From NCBI RefSeq assembly GCF_002775205.1, contig NC_036460.1:19858751-19922750 (forward strand): 64,000 nucleotides of DNA, read 5' to 3'. Shown here in pieces: positions 1 to 34,848 of the stretch (positions are counted from its first letter, which is position 1; each line of letters starts with the position of its first letter). The notes beneath the pieces were generated by a model. That model did not search any database and was not told the origin of the DNA. It was given only the letters and a program-made list of their open reading frames with translations. The translations under genes and the position numbers were made by a program. Source of the DNA: Xiphophorus maculatus (taxonomy: Eukaryota > Chordata > Actinopteri > Cyprinodontiformes > Poeciliidae).

Positions 1-1647
1 CGCATCAGATAATGGGAGAAACTTGAAAACATCTTACAGCTGTAGCTGTTTAATGGTATATGAAGTGTAAAAAGCACTAATGATCTCTTTAGCCTTTATA
101 GTGGCAGCCTTTATACTCAGCTTAGCCTTTGCGCTTTGTGTCAACTTAAGACCTATTAATGTTTGATATTTAGTCAGCTTGTTAATTATGTGTGCAAATT
201 GTATGTCGAATGGTGCCCTCATTTTGGAACTTGGTAAGGACATTAGCAGCATAATTTTAGACATCAACTAAGAAACAAATTCTTCTGATGATTTGACTCA
301 AACATCCACAATGAATAATTTACAAATCCTTCTTAAAGTTTACAGTTTTAAGTGTGTCCCATATTTCTTCTTAACATCTACAAGCAGTAACACACATCAA
401 GAGTGAGTTCTGTTTGATGCATATAATTTAATTTTCTAGTTTACCAACAATTTTGAAAATTGCGATTCCCACCCTGGCATTTCTTGTCCATTAATACAAT
501 TCTGATCAGTAAAACGTATTTAATCTACGTTGGTATTAGACTAGTAAAATAATCTTAACAAAAAAACAAAACAAAACTGTAATTTCACAATGAACACAAT
601 TTTTGGTACAATGAACCAGTTCTATGTTCTGCTCATTGCTTATTGTAAGGAGATGTGGTTACCTGACTCCAGCAGACAATATTTTCCGCCTCAACATCAG
701 TTTATTTTGATTTTAATCAGAATCTGTAATATTTTCCAAAAGGTTAACAGGCCCAAACTGGAATCCAAACCCAAAAGAAATGAAAAGAGTTCAGATGTTA
801 TTATACAATTGAATTTATCCTGTATGAAAGTCAGATGGGACAAAATGCCAGCATGTAGGCATGTAATCGGTGTACAAATTAACCTGGATTATTATACCAT
901 AATTAAAACACAAGGGTTATAAACAAAAACTGTACAACATTAGGTAATTGCTTCTATTTGAAACAGAAATGGATTTAATGTTTCCACTGTTTTTAGAAGA
1001 TACTAAGCTGAGTATTTTTAACGTTTGTACACCTGGATACTTTTAACCAGCAGAACTTCAGTCAATGAAAATACTTTAAATTAAAGACACAACAGGCAGA
1101 TTATACTACTAAAAAGTGTGTAGGCAATTTGTCAGTTTCCTAATTCTGCAACTTTTTTCCATTATCATTAATGTTAATGATAATCCATTTGACTATATCT
1201 GCATCTTTGATAAACAACTAAGAGGAAACACAGATGTCTCATGTCAGCAAATTCAGCATGCAACCTGTTTTTTCTTTGTTGTGTTTTTTTTTGTTGTTGT
1301 TTTTTGTAGATCCTGCAATTTATTTGCACTTAACTGCTACACAGTTTATACACTCAGTTTAGGTAAAGTACAGGACAAAAAACACGTTGCTTCAAAAGAG
1401 TTGGACTTCCATAAATCTTTTAAAGTGGCCACAAGCATTAGACCTCAAGGCTTTCCAAGTTTTTTTTATTGTTGTTATGCCATACTGTTTAATGTGCCTT
1501 CAGGCATAAAACTCAATTGTGGGTGGCATAATATATATTTTCAAAGACTTTGCGACATCAAGTGCCTATAATAATTGTTGTGCAGTAACTAATCAATGCA
1601 GGCTCTTCTGAATGTGTGTTTAGTGTTGCTGTGTTTGTGTTCTGCAG
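1..1647 (+). other. vps53 intron (5' part outside window)
   Basis: AT-rich intron ending at the acceptor TTCTGCAG. The open frames at 590-922 and 1116-1571 have no family resemblance and T-rich, low-complexity composition. Nothing else supported. Confidence 0.6.
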
Positions 1648-24558
<22,911 letters not shown>

Positions 24559-25440
24559 AGAGACTCAGATCTTGATCATAACAAGCGCTGCTGGCGCCTT
24601 CAGTTACGCATCTCAGAGACTTCATTAGACTCGATTCAGTTAGAGTGGAGAGCTACAGAAAGAGGAAAAAGTTGGCTAAACTTTCTAAGTGATGGTATCA
24701 CACAACCCATCCGATGCTTGGTTATGAAGAAACTTCCTCAACGGTTTGTTGCTGTTGCACACGTCCTGTATTTCTGTAAATTTCCACCGTTGTTTCTGTG
24801 ACACTAACGTCAATGATCTCAGATGGCCTAACGTACTATTGCTGATTAAATTCTGCTCGGAGTGTCTCCTGCTGCTCCTTAATGTACCTAATCATGGATG
24901 ATTCTAAGATGTTAATTAAATTTACTGTTTCTGAATATTAAGAAGAGGATGGTGTATATTTGTAAGAACTGCTTAAGCATGAAGGAGAGTGGATTGAAAT
25001 ATTATTTGTGTCATCTTTAAAGGGGACTTTTCTCTCGGGTGTTGATGTTGTTGAGGCCTATAATCATCACATACGATCACATGCAATGTCTTGCAAATTT
25101 ATTTGTAGCCTTTCAACTTATTCATATTCTATCACTCTTCCTGTTTCAAACTCATATATATGTTATTTAGATCAACATAAAGTAGTACATGACTGTGATG
25201 TGGAAGGAAAATATTAATGCTTTTCATTAATTGAAAGTCTGAAAATTGTGCTGTGCATTTGTTTGCAGCCTACTCTGATACCCCTGGATAAAATCTATTG
25301 CAATCAGTTTCTTAATGGTGTCCAGGTGTGCACGTTTTAATTTATATAAATAGCTTTTGCTGGAAGAATATTGACAGGAAAGGGGACGCAAATGATTGCA
25401 AGAATTTTCAGTTTTTTATGTGTGAATAAAACATATTACT
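24559..25440 (+). other. vps53: vps53 3' UTR and poly(A) region
   Basis: Sequence after the vps53 stop. The first canonical AATAAA seen is at 25425-25430 (the weaker ATTAAA variant occurs near 24845 and 24915). The AATAAA lies inside a Tc1-type inverted-repeat element (25086-25560), so the distal end of the transcript appears transposon-derived. The true cleavage site is not visible from sequence alone. Confidence 0.6.
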
Positions 25441-25560
25441 TCCACTTCACAATTACGCACTACTTTGTGTTGATTTATGGATTCCCAATAACATACACAG
25501 AAGTTAGTGGTCGTAACCTGAAAAATGTCAACATTTGACATGAGTGTGCATATTGCAACG
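25086..25560. mobile_element. Tc1-derived inverted-repeat element at the vps53 3' end
   Basis: The left arm near 25171-25208 (ATCAACATAAAGTAGTACAT...GATGTGGAAGG) is mirrored near 25437-25478 (TTCCACTTCACAATTACGCA...TGTTGATTTAT). The outer ends resemble the GCAAATTTATTTGTAGCC terminal consensus of the Tc1 family seen at 8010 and 31644. The interior lacks transposase. It contains the AATAAA at 25425-25430. Confidence 0.7.
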
Positions 25561-25849
25561 CACATGTAAGTGCAGGTAATTATTTCTTTACTTAACAGTT
25601 CAATATTAAGAAATTAGGTTTCATACGTCTGATCAGCTTTCGGATAATGCATCATGTGTAAGAGTCTCTGCAATACAAAAAACTATTCATTTACTGCACC
25701 TATTTATTTTAATTCCAGTCTTCCAGGTTCACCATGCTCCTTACCAATCTTGGTTTTGTACACTCCAAAACACCACGATTATTAAAACATTTCCATTGAT
25801 TCTCCCCACCCCCTGCTTTATGCTCAATCTAAGTGAGTTTGTGTTGTTT

Positions 25850-26375
25850 TACTTGCACGCTGTGCACAATACCAGGAAAGCATATCAACCTAAGCTTAAT
25901 AAGGGCCAATTTCAATGTAGGTCTGGAAAAATTCCCAAATCCTGGCCTGGCCTCTTCTTGCCAATTATCTTCCGACCAATCAGCGCTTGTAAAGGCGTTT
26001 CCTTTCCTGTCTTTGTGGTTGTGAAAGCCCCCCTTCGAGGGGCCTGAAGTTTGAAGAGCAGCCGCGGGTGGTTGGTCTATCGCAGTCTCTTTGATTCCTG
26101 CACAGATGTAAATGAACGGTCCCACTGTAACTTGAAGTGTGGCGTGAGGCTAGGGGAGTCTGGTGAGCTTTACTATTAAAGTGAAGGAAGTTGAAAGGCA
26201 ATGAAGCTGTTCGGAGATTGAGTCCAACCCCCCCTCAGGTTAATGATATTTCCAGCCTGTAGTGGTGCGTTCAGAACGGGAAGAAGTTTTTGCAGTAACA
26301 CGAGGGACGCGAAATCTGCAAGAGTTTATCTGTCACAGGCGGCGTCAGCTGGATTTTTGCAACTTAAGACCAGAA
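25850..26375 (+). promoter_or_regulatory. rflnb: rflnb promoter and 5' UTR region
   Basis: This is the stretch between the vps53 end and the rflnb start codon. It is more GC-rich than its surroundings, with CpGs near 26035-26070. A CCAAT box is in GACCAATCAGCGC (CCAAT at 25976-25980). No clear TATA box is visible. The transcription start is not determined. Inference from position and composition only. Confidence 0.4.
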
Positions 26376-28120
26376 ATGGTTGGTAGCTTGGACTTGCCAA
26401 ATGTAATCGACGGAGATCCTCTGGATATGAGCTGCACCAGGACTGATAGAGGACTCGATAGCCCGGACTCTGGTTTACCCCCGAGTCCGAGCCCAAGCGC
26501 CTGGCTGCAGCCTGTGGGTGCAGAGAAAGCCGGTGGTGTGAACCTGGTGTCTGAGGAAGAAGGAAGGGCCTCTCTGGTATGTAATATCTTCTGTGCTTTA
26601 CAATATACCTGATGTTATAAACTCAGTTCAGATGTTTCATGCTCTTTAACTTTATTTTTAATTAATTTTTAATAGTCTAACCTTTAAGTCGGGTCACAAG
26701 GCATGTTTTTTTTTTTTTTTCCCCCCATTAAGTATTTTTTTTTATAGATCTTTTAATCAGCACATACTTGTAAACTCCGGTTTACTGATAATATTAGCAC
26801 CATATTTGACTCGGTGGTGATTTTTGATATGGGCATTATGGCTCAACCCCAGAGCGGCACAATTTTTAGGATGGCAGGAGAACTCCACCAATATAAGTTG
26901 TAGCTCTAGGAGTTGCCTATTCTTTTTTGCATGCCAAATTTATGGGCAGGTGACTAGTGTTATAATGAAAGTTGCTAATTAGTTTGTACCCAAAGATTTT
27001 GAGCTAAATTAAAAGGGCTGTTTTTTGCACTTTTTAAAAACTCTTTTAGGAGTCAAGACTGCATTTGATTATATCTAATGTAGTCTAAAATACTTGGGCT
27101 GGTGAAGTTGAGACTTTATTATTTCACATTCTAGATAAATGCTACCCCACTTCTATTTTGGATGATAAAAGATGCATGCTGCCATTTTTCTCAAATATGC
27201 TTCCAACTGCCTTTCCACAAAAAAATATGCAAAACTTTATTGATGCTCATGCCTCAGGTTGATATTTATGCATGTGGTGGATTTCTAAGAATTTTATTTA
27301 TTTATTTATTTATTTATTTTCAGATCTCAGCTTCAACAAGTGGAACTCTCTCACTACTACAGCCTCTATCATTTGGAGAAGGCATAGCCCTTGATTTGTT
27401 ACCATCACAAGAACTGAGGTAGGTTGACCTTATCAGAGCAAGACATGATCGCTGTCTAGGGCCTAATGCTGGCCTGTGGAGTGCTCTGAAAAGTACTTAA
27501 AATTTTACTGGATAGTTTGGTGAGAAAATGTATTAGTTATAATAAAGGTTAAATGATTCATAAAATAACATTTTCATAAAAAAAATTAGAAACTACAGTT
27601 GTTTCATGCTGTTTAAATTTGACTTTGCTCTTAATTTAGCTCTGATTAGCTGCTAGCCTCTGGGGAGAATCTAAATCCATTCATACTTTATATAAACTCT
27701 GGATAACTGCTTGTGACCTTTTGGTGAAACACAAATTCACTACGGTTCGGTAGTTGATTGAAATATGATGCTTGTTCACTAACACTTTATCTCATTTCCA
27801 GATACACGTCATTTGTGAACTATGACTCAGACCGTCACTTCATCCAAAATGTGGCCCTCCAGCCAAGGGCCCAGGGCCTCCAACACTGCCAGCAGACAAT
27901 TGTGGCTTTGCCGCACAGTACGTGGCGTCACTACAAGACCCAGCTGAACTTCCAGCCCCGCCATCGACCCAACCGCTACAAGAGCACCACAATCATCTAC
28001 CCCAAGAAAACTAGCACAGTCTACATAACGGCGCTGAACTATGACTCCCATCGACTGTCCAAGCGCTTCTTGTCCAGCGTGGAGCTGGAGGTGGCTGGGA
28101 GCAGGAGGCTGCTTCAGTGA
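26376..28120 (+). CDS. rflnb: Refilin B (RFLNB/FAM101B), filamin-binding actin regulator
   Basis: Refilins bind filamin and convert it into an actin-bundling factor, forming perinuclear actin networks; RFLNB is also linked to chondrocyte differentiation. Coding exons: 26376-26576 (67 codons), 27324-27418, 27802-28120; total 204 aa. Residues 1-3 are MVG, as in the family. The hallmark LDSPDSGLPPSPSPS is at residues 27-41, LSFGEG at 82-87, and RYTSFVNYDSDRHFI starts at 99. The conserved C-terminal block includes TWRHYKTQL, RHRPNRYKSTTIIYPK and KRFLSSVELE. The start was chosen because 26376 is the first in-frame ATG; the frame is open back to a TGA at 26244-26246 but has no other ATG. The C-terminus (EVAGSRRLLQ) is shorter than I recall for mammalian RFLNB. 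Paralogue choice (B rather than A) rests mainly on adjacency to vps53. Confidence 0.92.
26577..27323 (+). other. rflnb intron 1
   Basis: AT-rich; poly(T) at 26707-26720 and an (ATTT)n tract at 27294-27320 that forms the acceptor's pyrimidine tract. Nothing else recognised. Confidence 0.5.
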
Positions 28121-29395
28121 AGGAAGAGGAGATGAGGGGGCATCCTGTCCTGATGTGCCCACTTAAGTTGCACTGAAAGTCAGTTCAAGCTCACTTGGTT
28201 TTTTTTGGGGTTTTTTTTTCTTTTTGCTTCTCATCACAAACAGAAATATCTATAGACCTGGTAATCTTTTCTCTGGCCTATTGTTTTGTTTATAGCCCAC
28301 CTGAGTGGTGGTTTCTGGACTGGAGGTCATCACAGTTAAACCAGCTAGGTCCTCCTCTTTGGGCCTTTTAAAATGCATCACTGAAACCTGAACATCTACC
28401 AAATGCTCTTATTGTTGTAGTCTTTTATCAGATGTTTTTGTGCTCCTGCTTGATCAGAGAATGGAGCTTATTTCTGGGTTTAGGTGGATGTGTTTGCTTT
28501 GAAGCTTAATGTTGATGCTAGCCACAAACCTGCTGTGGTGTTTGTGTATCTTCCTTGTAGTCGTTATCCAAAACTGTGGAGAGGATGGATCTGCTCTGGT
28601 ACAGCAAAGATGAGAATTGATTTTTACAAAGTTGACCTTTTATGTATTTATGGCCCGGTAGGTTTATTGAAAGTACTATTAAGTGCTCCTTTATTTGAGA
28701 AGATATTTTTTATCTGGGGACAAACTCAACTCATCTTGCACCGAGATGAGTTGTTTCCATTAGCACACCCGCTATCATCTGATCAAGCACTCAGAGTATT
28801 TTAATTTCTTTAAAGATTTATTACCTTTTTTTAAAGATGCAACAGGGCTTTTAATTGGCCTATGTGTCAATCTAATTAGTTTTGACATGAGAGGGCTGTT
28901 GGAACAGGTTGCCTTGGACTTGATCGGTAATAGATTAGATCCACATTGTGTGTAGGTGAAATCCTTTTCCTAGACTTGCAGGTTCTTAATCTTTTTTATT
29001 TGCAGAGTATTTTCAATGTACATGGCGTAGTGCAGCGCTCTTCCATCTCTTTTTATAAACATTAATTTGCTCACCCAATTCGCATGATGTAAATGCTATG
29101 AAGATGTATGTTTCCAGTGTATAAATTTAGATTAACCAGGTAGCACAAATGACACCCTATTTAGCTATTCAGTAATGATGGCATAAATCACTGGCTTACT
29201 ACATTCCTCTATTAATTGTGGTGTGACTTTTTTATTTTTATGTTTTATTTATTGTGAGTGAGTTTTTAAAAACTAATTAACATGCTCTTTCCACTGTTAT
29301 TCATTTTATTTTGAAATGCCTTCTGTGCCTTATTCATTTCCATCACTTGGTTGATGTCTGAATAAAATAAACACTTCATAAAATAAACAATTTTG
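28121..29395 (+). other. rflnb: rflnb 3' UTR
   Basis: No coding potential. It contains a T-rich stretch at 28200-28225, a 10-bp hairpin at 28727-28753 (arms CAACTCATCT and AGATGAGTTG, 7-nt loop), and a cluster of AATAAA signals at about 29360-29390 (GAATAAAATAAAC and CATAAAATAAACA), which is the likely poly(A) site. This gives a 3' UTR of about 1.27 kb, in line with refilin mRNAs having a long tail relative to their ORF. Confidence 0.6.
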
Positions 29396-30429
29396 TCTTA
29401 TTTTTAACATCGTGTGATTACTCTTGGATATTAGACATTGTCTGCATATCAGTTTTAACTGATAAACCTTGTTAAACTTTTCTAGTTCAAACTTTGGATG
29501 CTACGCTTGCTATGCTACCAAATAAAAAAAGGTTCTTGATGTGATACGTTGAGGGTGAATGCTTTCCGAAAATGCACATACACCATGATTTCAATATTTT
29601 TTTCAGCCATAAATCCTGCATAAAATTAAAAAAAAGTTAATTTATGTTTCTCCTTTTTGAGAACGAGTAATTTGCTCTGATGTTTGTTTCTTTGGGTTCA
29701 ATCTTTTTAGTCTTGTGCTACTGCAGTGCCCTCTTGTGGCTTTAGCGTGAAGGTACAATGTAAGGTAATTTTCCAGCCAGGTCTGTTCTTGTGTTTTTGT
29801 CACTTGTATAATGTGTATTTATAAGTGTATATCTATTAATACATTCATGTACCAGAAGTACATCATTACTTTTGTAGGCACTATTACCTCATGATTTTCG
29901 GATCATTTCATTTGTCATTATTTAGCACATGCTGAACTATACCGGACTCTGTATAAACGTTTTCAAGCACGTCTTTATTTTGCCTGTTCACTTTCTGTAC
30001 TTTCCCTTTCAATAGGGAAAAAAGGTTTCGCATAATCCATAACCTCCTGCAATTTAAAAATGTGATCGTCTTTGTATAGAGTGCTGAAATTATATTTATT
30101 TAATCAAAGATTAGTTGACTAGACAATTGAAGTTGACATTACATAGTCTACTTTTATGTTTTTAGTTTTCATTTTCCAAACGTTCCAACTTACGGTTTAG
30201 TCTTCACGTTTCCTACATTAGCCAACTTTTTGGGGGGGTACATCAGGAATTTTGATTTTTCCCTAGGGACCCTGAAGCCAGCATGACTTCGAAGTAAAAC
30301 CGGAATAAAAACGTTCATGTTTTTTTTGTTTTTTTTTTTCTACTATAATTTGTTGCTTCGGGAGTCGTTCTAATACCGATAAGAGTAAAAAATAAATAAA
30401 AAATTAATTAAAAAAATGAAGAAGCTGAC
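29396..30429. other. Intergenic, rflnb to dus4l
   Basis: AT-rich, with homopolymer runs near 30320-30340. No gene or named repeat recognised. Confidence 0.45.
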
Positions 30430-30710
30430 ACTGTGCTGTGTGACGTTTCGGTTCAGAGGTCTAAACACACGCCCACGTTTCCTGCCAGCGTGCGCGCGGC
30501 TCCTCAGTTGTTTTCACTTTCCACACACACCGGGGGATTTGCTTTCCCACCAATGGACGTCTGAGAGAGGATTTTCGTGCTGAATACCAGCCTTCACTTT
30601 ATTACGAAAACAATGAGATAGATGTCAGGTTGTCGTGTTAGTTTTTCAGTCAGTGTACTGTTCTTGAAACCCGGATAGTTAGCGTGTGGCTAACAAGTTA
30701 TACATGAAGA
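30430..30710 (+). promoter_or_regulatory. dus4l: dus4l promoter and 5' UTR region
   Basis: CpG-containing stretch (GTGCGCGCGGCTCC near 30490) with a CCAAT motif at 30550-30554 and no obvious TATA box, as expected for a housekeeping gene. The short upstream ORF beginning with ATG at 30704 overlaps the chosen start in another frame. The start site is inferred, not seen. Confidence 0.4.
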
Positions 30711-33700
30711 ATGAAGACAGGCAGCATCATGGACATGTTTGAACAGGGGAAAGTCCTGAAGATCTGCGCCCCTATGGTTCGATATTCAAAGTAAGATTTT
30801 TCTGTAGCTAGCATTGCAATAGATAACTCAGTTTGATCTCCAAAGGTTGTCATTTGTGATGTGTCTGTTGCTGCTGATATGTTTCTCACAGGTTGGCGTT
30901 CAGGTCTCTAGTCAGAAAGTACAACTGTGACATCTGCTTTACCCCAATGATAGTTGCAACTGACTTTTTACGATCTGTCAAAGCCAGAGACAGCGAGTTT
31001 ACCACCAATGAACGTGAGTGCTGTCTCTCCAAATATCACTCATTACCTCTGTAATAACAGTCCCCAAATAATTAAGAGAAATTGATAAGTTGATTGTGTT
31101 TGGTGATGTGTTGAGTAGAAATCCTAACTTTTTTTCCCCAGGTGATCGACCCCTCATAGTGCAGTTTGCTGCCCATGATGCTCAGACCCTGGCTGATGCA
31201 GCTTGCGTGGTGGCACCTTTCTCAGATGGAGTTGACCTCAACTGTGGCTGTCCGCAGAGGTGCTGCTTATGGGGGCATAAGCCCTAAGCCAGTATATCTT
31301 ACTTCTGTTTTATTTCTATCATTTTAGGTGATTGATATCTAATGAACACAAATGTTTGCCTGTACTGATTCATATTCTAGGAACAATTATGCACAAATGT
31401 GTTCACCTCCATGCCCTCTGAACATATGTCTAAACCTAGCAAATTATTTGATTAGTTTATCTGGTGTGTTTTCAGGTGGGCTATGTCATCTGGTTATGGT
31501 GCATGCCTCATTAACAAGCCTGAGCTTGTTAAAGACATGGTGAGACACATCAGAAACCAGGTGGACAATCCAAACTACACAGCATCCATCAAGATCAGGT
31601 AAGCCCTGTAGCACTTGGATAATTCATTGGTCATGTATCCTTTACGGGGCCATGTAAAAGTATTCATACCCCTATAGTCACAAACCTTAATTAATTTTCC
31701 TGGAATTATATGTGATAAACCAACAGAAAGTAGTGCATCAGTCTAAACCAGAAGAGAAATGATATGTGGTCTTCAAAGTTTTATTTATTTATTTTTACAA
31801 ATTGCAACTGAAGCGTGTGGCATGCATTTCTAGTCAGTCTCCTTTGTCCTGTTACCTCTGATTCAAATCCAGTGCAACAAATTTTCTATATCACCCACCT
31901 AATTAGTAAATAATCTGTCTGTATTTAATTTAATCTCAGGACAAGTCCAACAGTTCTCTAAAGGCCTCAGTTCTATAATAGCATCATGAAGACACACACA
32001 AAACAGGTCATGGAGAAAATTGTGGACACATTCATAGCAGAGTTATGTACTAAGACAAAATGAAAAACTTTAAGCTTTATTCAAAAATGGAAAGGAGGAG
32101 TAAAGTATAGTCTATCTTATCCAGACATGGCCATTCATCTAAATGGACAGTCCTAAAAAAGAAAGCTCTATCTGTACAAAAGTTGTAAAATTGTTAAAGC
32201 CAAAACACAGATCTCCACCTAGCTGATTAGTCACAGAGAAGCATAGCGAGGCCCTCGCAGCAGATGTCTACAGCTAACTCTACATGTTTGATGTTAGCAC
32301 CTCTGAGATCTAGAATTGTAAGACTGGGATATATATCAAGACAAGGAAAACTCAGTAGCTGCTGGTAGGGGCCCTCCAGACATTTAGGGGCCCCTAAATT
32401 GATCTTTTCACAGATTATCTGTTTCATAGCAAACTGTCACGACATGGTGACAGCTTTAACAAATATGAAGAAAAACCCACATATTTTTTATTAAAGTTAT
32501 ATTCTGCAGCTTGAACAAAATGCAACTATATAGCATTCTTTGAGAAGTCTGGATTGCTTCATGTACATTTTACACATTGCCTGTGACTGTTGCTGGTGGG
32601 GGAGAGACATTTCAATAAGCTAAAACTAATGATAAAAAAGCAACCTATTTGCATGCAGTATGTGGACTGTTGCATGTAAAATTCACTAGTGAATATTGTG
32701 ATCGTATCAGAATTGAACCAAAGAAAGCAAGGCAGTTGCAAGCCTTTAAAATTGTGATGCTTTTGATGGGTCAGATAGACTCCAGAAATTGTAACAGCAG
32801 CTGCGAAGGGGGGGCCCAATTAAATTTTTTGTCATGGGTCCCAAGATTCCTGTCAGCACCCCTGCAGACACACTTGAACCAGAAGAATAGGCAACCATCT
32901 TAATCGTTTCATGTGTAAAATTTGAAGAGACGTTCCTCAAAAGATGTAATTGATGCAAACAGGGTTTTACAAAATGTAGACTCAAGAAGTCAAACTTAAC
33001 TCTTCAAATATCTATTAGTTAAGAAATTTGTCGACTGCTTCATTTTCCTTTCACCTGTGGTTGTGACATGACAAAATGTGAAAACTTACAAGGGGCATAA
33101 AGACTTTTGCCACTTTAATTCTAAGTAGCAGTTTGTTCTACAGTGGTGTTCTAAAGAAACTTCTGCATCCACAGGATCCACAAGGACTTGAGGAGGACGG
33201 TGGATCTGTGTCAGAAAGCTGAATCAGCTGGTGTGTCGTGGATTACAGTCCACGGTCGTACAGCAGAGGAACGCCACCAACCAGTTCATTATGACGCCAT
33301 AAAGACAATCAAGGACAGTGTATCAGTTCCTGTCATTGCCAATGGAGACATAAAGTACCTTCGTGATGTGGAGTCTACTCACCAGCTTACTGGTGTGGAT
33401 GGTATGTTTGCTTGACCAGCAGTCATACATTCATGAGTGCCAGCATGTTTTCTATAGTTTCTAATGCTTTTCTTGTTTTTGTCACTGTACAGGTGTGATG
33501 GCCGCTCGGGGCTTGCTGGCTAACCCCGCCATGTTTGCAGGATATGAGGATACTCCGCTGCAGTGCATATGGGACTGGGTGGACTTTTCCATTGAGCAGG
33601 GCACTCCATTCACATGCTTCCATCATCATCTTATCTACATGCTGGAAAGGGTCAGCTCCCAGCCTGAGAGAAAGGTGTTCAATTCCCTGTCCAGTACCTC

Positions 33701-33758
33701 TTCTGTAATAGAGTACCTCCAGAACACATATGGGACAGTTCAAGATATTGAAACATGA
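30711..33758 (+). CDS. dus4l: tRNA-dihydrouridine synthase 4-like (DUS4L)
   Basis: FMN-dependent enzyme that reduces uridine to dihydrouridine in the tRNA D-loop. Yeast Dus4 modifies U20a/U20b, and DUS4L is the vertebrate orthologue. Coding exons: 30711-30790, 30892-31013, 31142-31259, 31476-31598, 33175-33401, 33493-33758; total 311 aa, close to the human length. The TIM-barrel motifs are intact: CAPMVRYSKLAFR near the N-terminus, NCGCPQRWA with catalytic Cys104, SIKIR (Lys146), ITVHGRTAEERH (His174), VIANGDI (204-206) and MAARGLLANP (226-235), which hold FMN. Start choice: the ATG at 30704 runs into TGA after 12 codons, so 30711 is used; in-frame ATGs at codons 7 and 9 are alternatives. Intron 4 (1.58 kb) holds a degraded Tc1 copy. 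bcap29 follows on the same strand. Confidence 0.95.
31644..33113 (+). mobile_element. Full-length but degraded Tc1/mariner element in dus4l intron 4
   Basis: The left end GTAAAAGTATTCATACCCCT and the right end GGGGCATAAAGACTTTTGCC are inverted copies of each other. Between them the plus strand keeps the family order: GCATCATGAAGACACACACA, a TTCAAAAATGGAAAGG block and CCAGACATGGCCATTCATCT. The second half (about 32220-33000) no longer resembles transposase and includes GGGCCC-rich sequence, possibly a nested second element. No intact ORF. Confidence 0.75.
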
Positions 33759-33835
33759 GCATTGATGAATATCATCACTTTACTTTGTATCTTTATTTTT
33801 ATGGTGAATAAAATTTTAAAGTTTTGTTTTTATTG
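33759..33835 (+). other. dus4l: dus4l 3' UTR with AATAAA
   Basis: Very short 3' UTR: AATAAA occurs about 45 bases after the stop, followed by a T-rich/GT-rich stretch (GTTTTGTTTTTATTGTC), a good cleavage context. Confidence 0.65.
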
Positions 33836-34689
33836 TCATCTTTATTTAGGCATTTTTGTCATGCTTGTGTAAATGTTATTAATTAATGTTTAAAATAAAA
33901 TACGCTATTAACAGCTTATACATTATATAAGTATGCAGCCTATATAATGTAATTATACACTGTATAAGCTGGTAAAATAGTTGCGTTTTGTGTTTACAAA
34001 TATTGACAAGAAAAGAGAAAGTGACCAAATTATCACAGAGGACCTTCATTCAATGACTGTCTAATAAATACTGTGATGTAGATAAAAATATTTATTTATA
34101 CATATCCACATTATAGATCTACAAGATGGGCCATAAGTCTCCATAGAAAAAATATTTTATATTGGACAACTGTTTTTATTTATATAATGTTCTCTGTATG
34201 ATTACCATTGGTTTGAATACACATATTAATACGCGGACCACTTCGTGGTTGATCTGCAACATTTCCAGTTTTCTGAAACTTGCAAATAAGTTTTGCCACA
34301 GTGTCGTGTGTGATGCTCGTTCCATGTTTTCTGTTAAAGTTTCGTGGAACCATGGTGTCAGGATTTAACAAAAAGGACTATATACTGAAGGGTTTAGATA
34401 GCTTTTTAGTAATTTTATATTACCATGCAAACAGAATGTTATTATCGAACATACGTGCTTTAGTATATTTTTAAAAAGTAAATTAAGATCTAATGTAAGA
34501 TTTGGTTTTATACGATACAGTGTTAATTTTTGCTCTATCACAGTAAAATGAACCTATGTTATTGTATACAAATTAGTTGATTCTAAAGTTTGGTGTCTCT
34601 TTTTATTTAAAAAATGCTCCAGTTTCCAAACAATGCTTTTTTTCTAAACAAAAAAAAAAAAGAAAAAAATCAAAACAAAGCAAATATGC
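33836..34689. other. Intergenic, dus4l to bcap29
   Basis: Contains a nested AT-rich inverted repeat at about 33912-33972 and a transposon HTH relic near 34120-34480. Otherwise AT-rich, with an A-rich run at 34646-34680. Confidence 0.45.
34120..34480 (-). mobile_element. Transposon relic with helix-turn-helix coding piece
   Basis: The minus-strand ORF 34180-34371 reads ITHDTVAKLICKFQKTGNVA followed by DQPRSGPR. This is the pattern of the DNA-binding HTH plus RPRSGRP linker in Tc1/mariner-superfamily transposases. No catalytic domain nearby. The boundaries are guesses based on the loss of similarity. Confidence 0.55.
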
Positions 34690-34848
34690 CACTCCAAATA
34701 TGGCGGACGCGCTAACGTGTCGTTTCTGCGAGGCAGGGAAGCCAAAGCGTACTTATCAGTGTGATTGAAACAGGAAGAGGTAAAACAGGAAGACAAACTT
34801 TACTCTATGAAGAAACTCCCCCTCAGTTGGCATTTTGACGATTTACTG
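34690..34848 (+). other. bcap29: Probable non-coding first exon and core promoter of bcap29
   Basis: CpG-bearing stretch that ends at a strong donor (TTTACTG|GTAAGT, intron from 34849). The first coding exon of bcap29 has an acceptor only 9 bases before its ATG, so an upstream non-coding exon is required, and this is the best candidate. AAATATGGCGGAC at 34696-34708 resembles the YY1 element often found at or just after the start site of housekeeping genes. Exact 5' end unknown. Confidence 0.55.

Noticed and set aside
590-922. 110-aa plus-strand ORF
   Set aside because: No family resemblance, AT-driven composition, in a vps53 intron without splice or poly(A) support.
1116-1571. 151-aa plus-strand ORF
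   Set aside because: A T-rich run gives a Phe/Val stretch; no recognisable domain. It overlaps the intron just before a real exon.
26262-26375. Possible 38-codon N-terminal extension of rflnb
   Set aside because: The frame is open but starts only at GTG. The family starts at MVG, which is the first in-frame ATG here.
30704-30742. Upstream ATG before dus4l
   Set aside because: Reaches TGA after 12 codons; a different frame from the conserved DUS domain.
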